Shown here: positions 26,182 to 35,938 of the stretch, piece by piece
How positions within the stretch are numbered: the stretch's first letter is position 1
Layout: the number at the start of each line of letters is the position of its first letter
Assembly (NCBI RefSeq): GCF_004804275.1
Contig: NZ_STGI01000019.1
Span: forward strand, 39,358-103,357
DNA length: 64,000 bases
Direction: 5' to 3'
Source: Herbaspirillum sp. ST 5-3
GTDB taxonomy: Bacteria > Pseudomonadota > Gammaproteobacteria > Burkholderiales > Burkholderiaceae_D
The notes under the pieces: model-generated
Told to the model about the DNA's origin: nothing
Database searches by the model: none
What the model saw: only the letters and a program-made list of their open reading frames with translations
Position numbers and translations under genes: made by a program

Positions 26182-28362
26182 ATGGCATCCCCCCCGTCTG
26201 AAGACGCCCACGCCAATCCGGTTCCCGCAGAAATGCGCGCCGAGATCCTGCAGGAGCTTGTCGAAATCGCTTCCACTGTCGCCAATGCGCAGATTGAAGG
26301 ATTTACGGAACGCCTGTCGGATGCCTTGCTGCGTGTATCGCAGGCGTGCGTCGACCGGACCGAGGCCAAGCTGCATCTGGATGCCGCCAACCTGCTGAAG
26401 CAGAACCGCTATCCGTTTTTCTTCGTGATGTCCTCGCGCCTGGCGGCGGCACTGCAGCAGGAAGTGCAAGCCTTGGAGAACACGACCGAGGCACACCGTG
26501 CACCGGCTGTCGCGCCCAGCACCTTGCCGCCGGACATGGAAATCGACAAGAAGCTGTGCCTGATCAAGGCCGGCCGTTCCATCGAGAGCGAACACAGCGA
26601 GCGGCTGGCTGCGTTGAATACCCGGCTGGCACGCCTGCTCGGCCGCGAACAGCTGAACAATGCGCACAATCCGTTCCGACCGCATGTTTTCCTGTCAGTG
26701 ATCCACGATGCCTGGTGCGAATTCCAGCCCGACCGCAGCGTTCATCACCTGGTCTTCCCGTTGTTGCAGCCCAAGCTGTCCTTCGACATGGCGCCGATCC
26801 TGCACGCGATCAACGCGGCCCTGATCAAGCGCGGTATCGTCCCGACCCTGGCGCAATCGTCCCAGCCTGAAGCTGCCGAGCCAATCAAGGCGCCGACGCA
26901 GGCAGAGCCGGTCGAAGAAGATGCGCTGACGCAGCAACTGCGCCGCCTGTTCCCGCCCGAAGAACCTGTTGTCAAAAAAAGCAGCAGCCGCCCGCTGGAC
27001 GACGCCTTTCCGGTGCTGTTCCAGGAAGAGGCAGTGCATGCGGCGGCCGCACGCAATGAATTACTCGATTACCTGAGCAGCCTGCAACAGGCGGAATCAG
27101 AAACGCGCTTTCCCGTCGCCGGCGCCGAACCGCCGAATCTCGCGACACTGGATGAAATGAAGCGCCGCATGCCGCATGGCATGCTCAGCCCGACCGATGA
27201 ACATACCTTCGAGCTGGTCGCCAAGGTGTTCGACGTCCTGTTCGAGAACAAGAATATTCCCGCCGAGATGAAGGAATTGATCGCCATGTTGCAAGTGCCC
27301 GCCTTGAAAGCGGCCTTGATCAACAAGGATTTCTTCTTCAAGGAATCGTTCCCGGCGCGGCGCAGCATCGAGCTGCTGGCACGGATCAGTGTCGGCTGGG
27401 ATGCGACGAAGGGGAGCAGCGATCCGCTCTACCTGCTTGTCCAGCGCAGTGTGCAGCGCATCCTGCAGGAAGCCGACCATCGGATTTCCGTTTTCGCCGA
27501 TGTGGCCGGCAGCCTCGAGGCCTTCATCAATCGCGAAGAAACCGCCACCGCGCAAACGCTGTCAAACAAGATTTCCCATGCCTTGCAGCAGGAAAAACTG
27601 CAGCAGGCCGCCAAGGCCGCCAGGCATGAAGTGGCGCTGCGCATCGGTACAGGCGAAGTCGTCGCCTTCGTGGAAACCTTCCTGGAAGACAAGTGGGTGC
27701 CGGTGCTGACGCTGGCCTACACGGTGAAGGAAGAAAAGCCGGAGGCCGTCGACAGCGCGATCAAGACCATGGACGACCTGTGCTGGAGCGTCAAGCCCAA
27801 GATCACCATGGCCGAGCGCAAGGAATTGCTGGCCAAGCTGCCGCCGATGCTGGCGATGCTGAACAAATGGCTGGACCTGATCAAGTGGGATGAGGCCGAG
27901 CGCACGCGTTTCTTCGCGGAACTCGCACGCTGCCATGCGTCCATCGTGCGCGCGCCGCTCGAACTGTCGCCGGAGCGGCAGATGCAGATCGCGCTGCAAG
28001 TCGCCAAGCGCGCAGCGGAACGCCGTCTCATGCGCCAGGCGCGGCAGAAGCCGGAACCGCAGCCCGACGAATTCGACGAACAGGTCGCAGCACTGCAGCG
28101 CGGCACCTGGGTTGAATTCAGGCGGCTGAACAATGTGGCGATGAAAGTCAAGCTGGCGTGGGTCAGTCCCATGCGCAGCCTCTACCTGTTTTCCACCCGC
28201 GACCGCCAGGAAGCCTTGTCGATGTCGGCCGAAGAGCTCGCGCAAAGCCTGCGCACCCAGCGCGCGCGCATCCTGTCGGTTGCCGGCCTGATCAATGGCG
28301 CGCTGACGGCAGCGCTCGGCATCGATGCCGCCGGCAATGACGACGCGCAATCGGCGGCATAA
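26182..28362 (+). CDS. DUF1631 family protein, 726 aa
   Basis: A large soluble helical protein of the DUF1631 family, common in beta- and gammaproteobacteria and sometimes mislabelled thymidine phosphorylase. Recognisable segments are EILQELVEIASTVANAQIEGF at the N-terminus, LMKQNRYPFFF-like text at ~75, and the core KNIPAEMKELIAMLQVPALKAALINKDFF followed by HPARR-like FPARRSIELLARIS. The last ~100 residues (GTWVEFRRLNNVAMKVKLAWVSPMRSLYLFSTRD) look like a degenerate PilZ-type barrel, which might respond to c-di-GMP. That is inference, since the RxxxR motif is not clear. A start a few codons in is possible because the AAGGA site lies unusually close to this ATG. Confidence 0.88.
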   Translation: MASPPSEDAHANPVPAEMRAEILQELVEIASTVANAQIEGFTERLSDALLRVSQACVDRTEAKLHLDAANLLKQNRYPFFFVMSSRLAAALQQEVQALENTTEAHRAPAVAPSTLPPDMEIDKKLCLIKAGRSIESEHSERLAALNTRLARLLGREQLNNAHNPFRPHVFLSVIHDAWCEFQPDRSVHHLVFPLLQPKLSFDMAPILHAINAALIKRGIVPTLAQSSQPEAAEPIKAPTQAEPVEEDALTQQLRRLFPPEEPVVKKSSSRPLDDAFPVLFQEEAVHAAAARNELLDYLSSLQQAESETRFPVAGAEPPNLATLDEMKRRMPHGMLSPTDEHTFELVAKVFDVLFENKNIPAEMKELIAMLQVPALKAALINKDFFFKESFPARRSIELLARISVGWDATKGSSDPLYLLVQRSVQRILQEADHRISVFADVAGSLEAFINREETATAQTLSNKISHALQQEKLQQAAKAARHEVALRIGTGEVVAFVETFLEDKWVPVLTLAYTVKEEKPEAVDSAIKTMDDLCWSVKPKITMAERKELLAKLPPMLAMLNKWLDLIKWDEAERTRFFAELARCHASIVRAPLELSPERQMQIALQVAKRAAERRLMRQARQKPEPQPDEFDEQVAALQRGTWVEFRRLNNVAMKVKLAWVSPMRSLYLFSTRDRQEALSMSAEELAQSLRTQRARILSVAGLINGALTAALGIDAAGNDDAQSAA

Positions 28363-28532
28363 GACCGCTTAGACTTGCCTAGTCTCGCTTAAGGCCGCAC
28401 AAGGCCTGTTCCCATCCGATTCACCGAGTCCGCTTTCGCCTGAACGCGCGCGTGATGCCTTGCCGCATTTCGCTCCGCGTCATCCATTCCCGCAACCGCA
28501 CAAAAAACCGGGCACAAATCGGCTGGAACGTT

Positions 28533-28548
28533 GTCAGATTTATCTGAC
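28533..28548. promoter_or_regulatory. Perfect 7-2-7 palindrome upstream of the GT4 gene
   Basis: GTCAGAT-TT-ATCTGAC is centred 66 bases before the GT4 start codon at 28606, where an operator would be expected for the glycosyltransferase / debranching-enzyme pair. The binding protein is unknown. Confidence 0.45.
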
Positions 28549-28605
28549 GTCCTGTTTCACATCCCTTCAACTACCTGGACTCCTTGCACGGAGTTCGACT
28601 GGCGC

Positions 28606-29628
28606 ATGAAGATAGCCCAAGTATCCCCAATCTTTGAGAGTGTGCCGCCGAAAGCCTATGGCGGCACGGAACGCGTCATTTCCTACCTCACGGAGGAGCT
28701 GGTCAAGCAAGGACATGAAGTCACCTTGTTTGCGTCCGGCGATTCCGTGACCGCGGCGCGCCTCGTTTCTCCCATTGCAGAAAGCCTGCGTCCCGATGTG
28801 TTGCGCCCGACCTGGCTGGCCTACCATATCATCCAGATGGATCTGGTTTCCGAGCTGGCCGACAGTTTCGACGTGATTCACTTTCACACCGACTACCTGC
28901 ATTTTCCACTGGCCAAGAGCCTGGGCAGGCCGTATGTCACGACCTTGCACGGAAGACAGGATCTGCCGGAACTGCAGCCGCTGTACCGGCACTTCCATGA
29001 TGTGCCGCTGGTGTCCATTTCGAATCACCAGCGCACGCCCTTGCCCGAGGCCAACTGGTACGAAACCGTGTATCACGGCTTGCCCTCGGACCTGCATTCA
29101 TTCCAGGAAAGCCCGGGCGACTACTTCGTCTTCATCGGCCGCATTTCCCAGGAAAAACGGGTCGATCGCGCCATCGACATCGCCAAGCAATGCGGTGTGC
29201 CGTTATACATCGGCGCCAAGATCGACAAGGCCGACGAGGCCTACTTCAACGAGTGCATCAAACCGCTGATGCGAGATCCGCTGGTGCAATTCGTCGGTGA
29301 GGTCAATCAGCGCGAAAAGCGCGAGTTGCTGGAGCATGCGCGCGCGCTGCTGTTTCCGATCGACTGGCCCGAACCATTCGGTCTGGTCATGATCGAAGCC
29401 TTTTCCTGTGGCACACCAGTGATCGCTTATCGCAATGGTTCGGTGCCCGAGATCATGGAAGACGGCGTCACCGGCTTCGTCGTGACGAACCAGGACGAGG
29501 CAGTGCGCGCGGCGAAAAACATTGATGCGATCGACAGGAAAGGCTGCCGCGAAGCCTTCGACCGGCGCTTTACCGCCACGCACATGGCGGAGAATTATCT
29601 GCGCGTCTACCGGCGGATGCTGGGCTAG
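28606..29628 (+). CDS. GT4 family glycosyltransferase, 340 aa
   Basis: GT-B fold retaining glycosyltransferase. The N-terminal acceptor domain begins KIAQVSPIFESVPPKAYGGTERV with the glycine-rich GGTE motif. The C-terminal donor domain has VFIGRISQEKRVD and the E-x7-E motif in PEPFGLVMIEAFSCGTPV. It is close in style to GT4 proteins next to amylo-alpha-1,6-glucosidases, which lies 42 bases downstream here. A role in alpha-glucan metabolism, or in making a maltosyl-type donor as GlgM does, is an inference from context only. The start at 28606 matches the domain start; an ORF extension to 28531 lacks homology and spans the palindrome. Confidence 0.88.
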   Translation: MKIAQVSPIFESVPPKAYGGTERVISYLTEELVKQGHEVTLFASGDSVTAARLVSPIAESLRPDVLRPTWLAYHIIQMDLVSELADSFDVIHFHTDYLHFPLAKSLGRPYVTTLHGRQDLPELQPLYRHFHDVPLVSISNHQRTPLPEANWYETVYHGLPSDLHSFQESPGDYFVFIGRISQEKRVDRAIDIAKQCGVPLYIGAKIDKADEAYFNECIKPLMRDPLVQFVGEVNQREKRELLEHARALLFPIDWPEPFGLVMIEAFSCGTPVIAYRNGSVPEIMEDGVTGFVVTNQDEAVRAAKNIDAIDRKGCREAFDRRFTATHMAENYLRVYRRMLG

Positions 29629-29670
29629 CGGAACAAGACCAACGAAACACGCAAGCGAACGGGAAACGTA

Positions 29671-31839
29671 ATGGTTGAAAAGATTCAACTCGGCGAGCAA
29701 TGGTATATCCTCGCCACCTCTTCGCCGGCCGATGAACGCCGGCGCGTCCTCAAGCACAACGACACCTTCGCCATGTTCGACCGCTTCGGCGATGTGCAGC
29801 CGATGGGCCTGGGCGAAGAAGGCATCTACGACGGCGACACCTGCTTTCTCTCGCAGCAGGAGTTGCTGATCGAAGGCGTGCGGCCGATGCATCTGAACTC
29901 GACGGTGCGCGACGACAACGGCCTGTTCATCGTCGAGCTGATGAACCCCGACCTTTATCCCGCCGGGAAGAAACATATTCCGAAAGGCGAGCTGCATATC
30001 TTTCGTGGCAAGCTGCTGCTCGACGGCACCTGCTACGAGCATATCCGCATCGTCAACTTCGGCCTCACGCCGATCGAAGCGACGGTGACCATGGAGTTCG
30101 GCGCCGACTACAAGGACATCTTCGAGGTGCGCGGCTTCAAGCGCGAAAAGCGCGGCGAATACCTGCCGCCGCAAACCACCGACCGCGAACTGCTGCTCGG
30201 CTATCGCGGCCTCGACAAGCAAGTACGCAGGACGCGCATCCACTGCGACCCGACGCCGAAAAAGCTGAACGCCAGACAGGCCGATTTTGACATCGCGCTG
30301 GAACCCAAGGCCGAGGTGCATCTGTATGTCACCATCACCTGCGAGCACAATGATCAGAAGCGCCCGCCGCCGACCGATTACTTCACCGCGTTCACCCAGG
30401 TCAACCACACGGTCAGCTGCTCGCTGCAGAGCCGCTGCAAGATCGTCACCTCCGATCCGCTGTTCAACAACTGGCTCGATCGTTCGACCGCCGATCTGGT
30501 GATGCTGACCACGAGCCGCAAGGAAGGCAATTACCCCTATGCCGGCCTGCCCTGGTATTCCACCACCTTCGGCCGCGACGGCATTCTCACCGCGCGCGAA
30601 TACCTGTGGATCGATCCCTGCCTGGCGAAAGGTGTGCTGACCTTTCTCGCGGCCACGCAGGCGACCGAACTCGATCACGAACGCGACGCCGAACCCGGCA
30701 AGATCCTGCACGAAGCGCGCAACGGCGAACTGGCCGCTCTGAACGAAATCCCGTTCGGGCGCTACTACGGCACGGTCGATGCGACGCCGCTGTTCGTCGG
30801 ACTCGCCGGCGCGTACTACGAACGCACCGGCGACCTCGACTTCATCCGCACCATCTGGGACAACATCCTGCGCGCGCTGCACTGGATCGACCATTACGGC
30901 GACCGCGACGGCGACGGCTTCGTCGAGTACGCGCGCTACAGCGAAACCGGACTCGCGCAACAGGGCTGGAAGGATTCGCAGGACTCGGTATTCCATGCCG
31001 ACGGCCGCCTGGCCGATGCACCGATCGCCTTGTGCGAAGTGCAGGGCTATGTCTATGAAGCGAAGCTGCGCGCGGCCGAGCTGGCGAACCTGCTCGGCGA
31101 TCAGGCGCTGGCGAAGAAACTGCACGATGCCGCCATGCTGCTGAAGAAGAATTTCAATGAGGCCTTCTGGTGCGAACGCATCGGCACCTACGCGCTTGCG
31201 CTCGACGGCGAGAAGCGGCAATGCGAAGTGGCCTCCTCCAACGCCGGCCACACCTTGTGGAGCGGCATCGCCACGCCGGAATATGCGGCGCGCATCGCGG
31301 ATCAGTTGCTGAGCGAGGAATTCTTCTGCGGCTGGGGCATCCGCACGATTCCGACAAAGGAAGTGCGCTACAACCCGATGGCCTATCACAACGGCTCGGT
31401 CTGGCCGCATGACAACGCGCTCATCGCCGAAGGCATGGCGCGCTACGGCTTCACCGCGAAGGCGATGGCAGTCTTCACCGGCCTGCGCTCGGCAAGCTTG
31501 TACATGGACCAGAACCGCATGCCGGAACTGTTCTGCGGTTTTGAAAAGCGTCCGGACGAAGGGCCAACCCTCTATCCGGTGGCCTGCTCGCCGCAAGCCT
31601 GGGCGGCGGCCAGCGTGTTCTCGCTGCTGCAAGCCTGCCTCGGACTGTCCTTCGACCCGCACAAGCCGGAAATCCGTTTCCGCCACCCGCAACTGCCGCC
31701 CTTCCTGGAGACAGTCGAAATCCACGACCTGTCGATCAACGGCGCAACGGTCGATCTGCTGCTGCAGCGCTATCCGAACAATGTGGGCGTGAATGTCATA
31801 CGCAAGGATGGCAATGTGGAGGTGGTGGCGGTGGCGTAA
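29671..31839 (+). CDS. Amylo-alpha-1,6-glucosidase (glycogen-debranching type), 722 aa
   Basis: An N-terminal beta-sandwich GDE domain (~20-210: LGEEGIYDGDTCFLSQQELLIEG) is followed by an (alpha/alpha)6 catalytic GDE_C domain (~260-690: PWYSTTFGRDGILTAREYLW, GRYYGTVDATPLFVGLAG, VSSNAGHTLWSG-like and the WPHDNALIAEGMARYGF signature). The family cleaves alpha-1,6-linked glucose at branch points or related oligosaccharides. It is co-oriented with the GT4 gene 42 bases upstream and probably one operon with it. Together with the leftward glg/tre operon it makes this region a large alpha-glucan metabolic district. Confidence 0.92.
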   Translation: MVEKIQLGEQWYILATSSPADERRRVLKHNDTFAMFDRFGDVQPMGLGEEGIYDGDTCFLSQQELLIEGVRPMHLNSTVRDDNGLFIVELMNPDLYPAGKKHIPKGELHIFRGKLLLDGTCYEHIRIVNFGLTPIEATVTMEFGADYKDIFEVRGFKREKRGEYLPPQTTDRELLLGYRGLDKQVRRTRIHCDPTPKKLNARQADFDIALEPKAEVHLYVTITCEHNDQKRPPPTDYFTAFTQVNHTVSCSLQSRCKIVTSDPLFNNWLDRSTADLVMLTTSRKEGNYPYAGLPWYSTTFGRDGILTAREYLWIDPCLAKGVLTFLAATQATELDHERDAEPGKILHEARNGELAALNEIPFGRYYGTVDATPLFVGLAGAYYERTGDLDFIRTIWDNILRALHWIDHYGDRDGDGFVEYARYSETGLAQQGWKDSQDSVFHADGRLADAPIALCEVQGYVYEAKLRAAELANLLGDQALAKKLHDAAMLLKKNFNEAFWCERIGTYALALDGEKRQCEVASSNAGHTLWSGIATPEYAARIADQLLSEEFFCGWGIRTIPTKEVRYNPMAYHNGSVWPHDNALIAEGMARYGFTAKAMAVFTGLRSASLYMDQNRMPELFCGFEKRPDEGPTLYPVACSPQAWAAASVFSLLQACLGLSFDPHKPEIRFRHPQLPPFLETVEIHDLSINGATVDLLLQRYPNNVGVNVIRKDGNVEVVAVA

Positions 31840-31999
31840 GTGCGTTCGGGGCCAAGGCCCACGCTCTGCTTGTGCCATGGGAAGCACTGGAAGACGCGAT
31901 ACATCGCGAGTCCCAGCGAAATCAGCCGCCCACGTGATCCGTGATATGCCGCGGTAACAGGAAGCCGAGGGCGAAGCACATAGGCTGCCATCATGTCCG

Positions 32000-32599
32000 C
32001 TATCCGATTTCCACGAAGCCGGGCTGAGCACGCACGCGCTTGATCCACTCCACAATGGCCGGGAATTCGGATAGCACGAAATCTCCTTCGTGCGCCACAT
32101 GCGTGTAAGCGAACAATCCGATGTCAGCAATCGAATACCGACCGCCGACAAAATACGGATGGTCACGCAAATGCGACTCCATCACGCGAAGCGCCTTGTA
32201 CCCCGGGGCCATTTTCGATTGAAGCACCGGCTCCATTTCAGCCGGCCTTCCCAGGTAGCGGATGATGTAACGTGCCGTGGCAATGTACGGCTCGTGGCTG
32301 TATTGTTCGAAGAACAGCCACTGCAGTACCTGAGCGTGTTCAAACCGGTCTGTCGGCAAAAAGGCCGAACCTTCTGCCAGGAAGTGAAGAATGGCGTTTG
32401 ATTCCGGCAAGAACCGGCCGTCCTCTGTCTCCAGCAAGGGAATCTTCCCGTTGGGATTCTTCTCCAGATAGGCGGAAGACTGCGTTTCCTTCTTAAGGGT
32501 GTCTACGTCTATCCATTCATAAGGAAGCGATAATTGCTCGGCCAGTAATTTGACCTTGTAACAGTTCCCCGAGTTGACGTCTCCATAGATCTTGTACAT
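32000..32599 (-). CDS. Glutathione S-transferase family protein, 199 aa
   Basis: N-terminal thioredoxin-like domain (MYKIYGDVNSGNCYKVKLLAEQL; NPNGKIPLLETEDG with the cis-proline loop; LPESNAILHFLA with the gamma-glutamyl-binding ES motif) and a C-terminal helical domain (SIADIGLFAYTHVAHEG). Serine in SGNCYK is the likely glutathione-activating residue. The substrate is unknown. The gene is convergent with the debranching enzyme gene and lies downstream of the flavin reductase gene on the same strand, 47 bases from it. Confidence 0.93.
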   Translation of the reverse strand: MYKIYGDVNSGNCYKVKLLAEQLSLPYEWIDVDTLKKETQSSAYLEKNPNGKIPLLETEDGRFLPESNAILHFLAEGSAFLPTDRFEHAQVLQWLFFEQYSHEPYIATARYIIRYLGRPAEMEPVLQSKMAPGYKALRVMESHLRDHPYFVGGRYSIADIGLFAYTHVAHEGDFVLSEFPAIVEWIKRVRAQPGFVEIG

Positions 32600-32646
32600 G
32601 GGCTCGAAATGCTCCTGTCTCTGAAATTAAGCTTGCAGAGCGCAAT

Positions 32647-33183
32647 TTACATCATCTTCGAGCGCAACTTGATGGTTTCCCCCGCAACCATGAAACTGCC
32701 GTAGCCCCGGTGGTGCAGGGTGCGCGGGTCCTTCAATGTGCGATCCACCCACGCCTTCATGACTTCAAGAACGAAGAAGCCGTATTTCGGCACCATGCTT
32801 TTGTCGGCAAGGCGACACTCCAGGCTCGCGAAGCACTCGTCGATCAGGGGTGCGTTCACGCATTCGGCGGGGCTGGGCGTGAGGCCGAATTTCCTGAACT
32901 TGTCGATCTTCGCACCGCTCGTGTTGCCGATGCCGACGACCTGCTTTGCGATGTCGACGGTCGGGACGTTGATGACGCATTGGCGCGAGGACATCAGCAT
33001 GTCGTAGGAGGTGTTGCGATTGCTGATGACGCAGCCGATCAGGGGCGGCTCGAACTCGAGCATGGTTTTCCAGGACAAGGTCATCACGTTCATCTGTTCG
33101 GCATTCGCGGTCGTCAGCAGGACGACCGGACCGGGTTCGATCAGCGTGTACACCTTCGCGAGCGGGAACGGTTTTTTCGACAT
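32647..33183 (-). CDS. Flavin reductase-like / FMN-binding split-barrel protein, 178 aa
   Basis: Split-barrel flavin-binding family: PGPVVLLTTANAEQMNVMTLSW at the FMN phosphate-binding region, and PPLIGCVISNRNTSYDMLMSSRQCVINVP typical of the flavin reductase / DIM6-NTAB group. Probably reduces flavin with NAD(P)H or performs a flavin-linked reduction; partner unknown. Soluble, no signal. Adjacent to the GST gene, so a small redox or detoxification pair is plausible. Confidence 0.9.
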   Translation of the reverse strand: MSKKPFPLAKVYTLIEPGPVVLLTTANAEQMNVMTLSWKTMLEFEPPLIGCVISNRNTSYDMLMSSRQCVINVPTVDIAKQVVGIGNTSGAKIDKFRKFGLTPSPAECVNAPLIDECFASLECRLADKSMVPKYGFFVLEVMKAWVDRTLKDPRTLHHRGYGSFMVAGETIKLRSKMM

Positions 33184-33335
33184 GGTAGCGCTGCCTTTTT
33201 TTGTTCTGCATGCACGCCAATGACATCAACGCGGGGACAGGATTCAGTGCGCAATCCTGAAAACCATTATAGGAAGCGTTTCGTGCATGCAAGGGCACGC
33301 CCGCGCAGAACGTGCGCCACATCAAATCTCCCCGC

Positions 33336-33842
33336 TCACTCCAGCTTGCTGTCCTCCTGTTTTGCCTGCCGCATCGCTTCCGGCTCCAGCTCTTCCGCGT
33401 AACGGTTGAAGCGGATGAACAGGCCCCAGCCGGCCAGCAAGACACCGACCGCCATCAGTATCGCGGCGGCGTTCGGCAGCAATGCGAGGTCTTCGCGTAT
33501 CGCCTTGAAAGTGGCCACCAGGCCCTCGATGGCGACAGCGACGACGATCACGACCATGAAGCGCGACAGGAAGCGGCGCGCGCGGGTAGGGCCGCTGATG
33601 TGCACTTCGCGGATCACTTCTTCTTCGCCGATGGTCTGCGCAATCTGCAGCGCCACGACCGCGACCGTGGTGAGGCCGATGGCTTCGATCACGCCCTGCG
33701 CGCCGGTGCTGTTCAGACCGTCGGTCAGCGCCGCGTTGAACCCGGTGTTGACGGCCATGGCGAGGAGCGTCAGCGCTGCGAGAACGAAGAGCGCGGTGAT
33801 CAGGAAGTGAATGAGGGCCGACAGGCGCAGCAGCGTTTTCAT
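33336..33842 (-). CDS. Four-helix inner membrane protein, 168 aa
   Basis: Four hydrophobic segments are visible ([75 protein letters not shown]), with a charged loop ARRFLSR between two and three. I do not recognise a functional family beyond a GNAT-independent membrane DUF. The start ATG at 33842 overlaps the stop of the sorbosone-dehydrogenase-like gene (ATGA), so the two are co-translated. This may provide an anchor or electron-transfer partner, but no haem or quinone motif is seen. Confidence 0.8.
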   Translation of the reverse strand: MKTLLRLSALIHFLITALFVLAALTLLAMAVNTGFNAALTDGLNSTGAQGVIEAIGLTTVAVVALQIAQTIGEEEVIREVHISGPTRARRFLSRFMVVIVVAVAIEGLVATFKAIREDLALLPNAAAILMAVGVLLAGWGLFIRFNRYAEELEPEAMRQAKQEDSKLE

Positions 33843-35155
33843 CGGCGCGCCGCCGTCACGCGCCACACGACATTGCCCACGTCGTCCGCGACCAGCAGCG
33901 CGCCCTTGCGGTCGACCGCCACGCCGACCGGCCGCCCGAGCGCATCGCCCTGCGCATCGACAAAACCGGTGAGGATCTCTTCCGGCATGCCGGCCGGCTT
34001 GCCGTCGGCGAAGGGCACGAAGATCACTTTGTAGCCGCTGCGCGGTTTGCGATTCCAGGAGCCGTGCTGGCCGATGAAGGCGCCGCCGGCATAGTGTTTC
34101 GGCAGTGCGCTGCCTTCATAGAAGGTCAAGCCCAGCGAGGCGGTGTGCGCGCCGAGGGCGTAATCGGGGACGATCGCCTTGGCGACCAGGTCGGGGCGGG
34201 GCGGCTTCACCCGTGCATCGACGTGCTGGCCGTAATAGCTGTACGGCCAGCCGTAGAAAGCGCCCTCCTTGACCGAGGTCATGTAATCGGGCACGAGGTC
34301 GCTGCCGAGCTCGTCGCGTTCGTTGACGGCGGCCCACAATGCGCCGCTTTGCGGTTGCCAGGCGAGGCCGACCGGATTGCGCAGGCCGGTGGCGAACAGG
34401 CGCGAGCGGCCGGTCGCAGGATCGATCTCGTGGATGGCCGCGCGCCCTTCTTCCTTGTCGATGCCGTTCTCGCCCGCATTGCTGTTGGAGCCGACGGTCA
34501 CATACAGCCGCTTGCCGTCGCGGCTGGCGATGACGTTCTTGGTCCAGTGATGGTTGATTTCGCCGGCGGGCAGGTCGGCGACCTTCACGCCGGGCGCGGT
34601 GATCTGCGTCTGCCCGCTGCGGTAAGGGAAGCGCATCAGCGCATCGGTATTGGCAACGTACAGGCTGTCGCCGATGAGCGTCATGCCGAAGGGCGAATGC
34701 AGTCCGGCGAGAAAAGTGCTGCGCGTCTCGGCAACGCCGTCGCCATCGGCATCGCGCAGCAGTGTGATGCGGTCGGCACTCTGCACGCCGGCGCCGGCGC
34801 GCTTCATCACCATGCCCATGACCCAGCCGCGAATGCCGCCATCGCCTTTTTTCGCCGGCTTGTTGGTTTCCGCCACCAGGACGTCGCCGTTGGGCAGGAC
34901 GGTCAGCCAGCGCGGATGATCGAGCCCGGTCGCGAACGCACTCACCGCGAAGCCGGGTGCGGCGGTCGGCTTCTCGCCATTGCTCCAGCCTTTGACGGGG
35001 GCGATATGCACGGTGGGCAGCGCCGATGTGACCGGCGGCGGCAGGGTCGGCGCGGGGCCGAAACCGGCGGATTCCGGCAGCTTCGCGGTATCCGCGCAGG
35101 CCGTGAGGATGAGCAGCGTGGCGATGAGCGCCGGCAAGCCGATGTGCCTGTGCAT
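33839..35155 (-). CDS. PQQ-type sorbosone dehydrogenase-like lipoprotein, 438 aa
   Basis: A lipoprotein signal ([20 protein letters not shown]) precedes a six-bladed beta-propeller of the glucose/sorbosone dehydrogenase family: [61 protein letters not shown] and [13 protein letters not shown]. The His in INHHWTKN is near the position of catalytic His in soluble glucose dehydrogenase. It should oxidise an aldose or alcohol in the periplasm with PQQ, but no PQQ biosynthesis gene is nearby, and inactive propellers of this family exist. The start is placed at the lipobox with GGAG upstream; the longer ORF is rejected. Confidence 0.88.
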   Translation of the reverse strand: MHRHIGLPALIATLLILTACADTAKLPESAGFGPAPTLPPPVTSALPTVHIAPVKGWSNGEKPTAAPGFAVSAFATGLDHPRWLTVLPNGDVLVAETNKPAKKGDGGIRGWVMGMVMKRAGAGVQSADRITLLRDADGDGVAETRSTFLAGLHSPFGMTLIGDSLYVANTDALMRFPYRSGQTQITAPGVKVADLPAGEINHHWTKNVIASRDGKRLYVTVGSNSNAGENGIDKEEGRAAIHEIDPATGRSRLFATGLRNPVGLAWQPQSGALWAAVNERDELGSDLVPDYMTSVKEGAFYGWPYSYYGQHVDARVKPPRPDLVAKAIVPDYALGAHTASLGLTFYEGSALPKHYAGGAFIGQHGSWNRKPRSGYKVIFVPFADGKPAGMPEEILTGFVDAQGDALGRPVGVAVDRKGALLVADDVGNVVWRVTAARR

Positions 35156-35345
35156 GAATGGCTCCGTTTCCGAACGTGGGCGGGAATGTCCCTGTTCGAC
35201 TTGCGCCGAATCCGCAGGTTCGGAAGGCTCGTCGGCGCTGCCGGATGGAAATTTCTTGATCTGGGAGAAGTGACCGCGCCAAAAGGATTTCACTTGGCCG
35301 CGCGTCCGGATAACATCATTCTTGACGACATCCCAGGAGGCGTCC

Positions 35346-35546
35346 ATGAACATTATGGTCAAACCTCGTCCCGAGGTTCTTGCTGATTTCAACGTGTTTT
35401 GCACGATGCTGACGGAGAAGACCCCATCGCATCCATACGACATCGACAACCTGGTCTCCGCCGGCCTGGTGGAGCCGGTGCCCGGCAGATCCTTCTACCG
35501 GCTCACCGCAACGGGTGAAGCGCTGCGAGCCGCACGCGAGGAGTGA
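35346..35546 (+). CDS. Small hypothetical protein, 66 aa
   Basis: A small soluble protein with a winged-helix-like ending ([32 protein letters not shown]), resembling the wing of MarR or PadR-like regulators but lacking the full domain. The ATG at 35346 is preceded by an excellent AGGAGG site five bases upstream, which supports expression. It is divergent from the sorbosone-dehydrogenase-like gene. Function unknown. Confidence 0.72.
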   Translation: MNIMVKPRPEVLADFNVFCTMLTEKTPSHPYDIDNLVSAGLVEPVPGRSFYRLTATGEALRAAREE

Positions 35547-35672
35547 GCGGCGCTTGATGGTGTGGGGTGGGGCGGCACGGCCGGCGCGAGCGGCCGCGGT
35601 GCGGTTTTGCCGCAAATGGCAGGAAAGCCACGTCACCGCGTTGAAGATCGCGCAGGTCCATGCGCGACAGTC

Positions 35673-35885
35673 CTACTTTGCGCTCTTCACCGCGTCGCTT
35701 TGGCGCTTGTAGTCCTCATATGAGCCGCTGGTGCTTGCCATGCAGCGGCTTCGCTCCGCTGCGTCGTTGATCTTGTTGCACTCGAGTCGCTGCCAACCCT
35801 GGCCTGCGCCGTAGAGTTGCTGCGACGAGCAGGCCGACAGCGAGACTGTCGCGAGTACTGCCGTTGCCGAAATCAGAAGGCGCAT
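35673..35885 (-). CDS. Small lipoprotein, 70 aa
   Basis: A lipoprotein signal (MRLLISATAVLATVSLSAC) leads to a short polar mature peptide (QGWQRLECNKINDAAERSRC) with two cysteines spaced 13 apart. The mature part includes QRLECNKI, as in small Burkholderiales outer-membrane lipoproteins. GGAGG lies nine bases before the ATG; the longer ORF start has no support. It is followed, further right on the same strand, by another mini-lipoprotein gene. Function unknown. Confidence 0.8.
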   Translation of the reverse strand: MRLLISATAVLATVSLSACSSQQLYGAGQGWQRLECNKINDAAERSRCMASTSGSYEDYKRQSDAVKSAK

Positions 35886-35938
35886 CTGCAATTCCTCCGG
35901 TGTTGTGGCAGGGGGAAGACGAGGTGGCGCCAAGCTTA

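Noticed and set aside
29203..32166. 987-codon minus-strand open frame opposite the GT4 and debranching enzyme genes
   Set aside because: Shadow of the amylo-alpha-1,6-glucosidase; no recognisable domain and no ribosome site.
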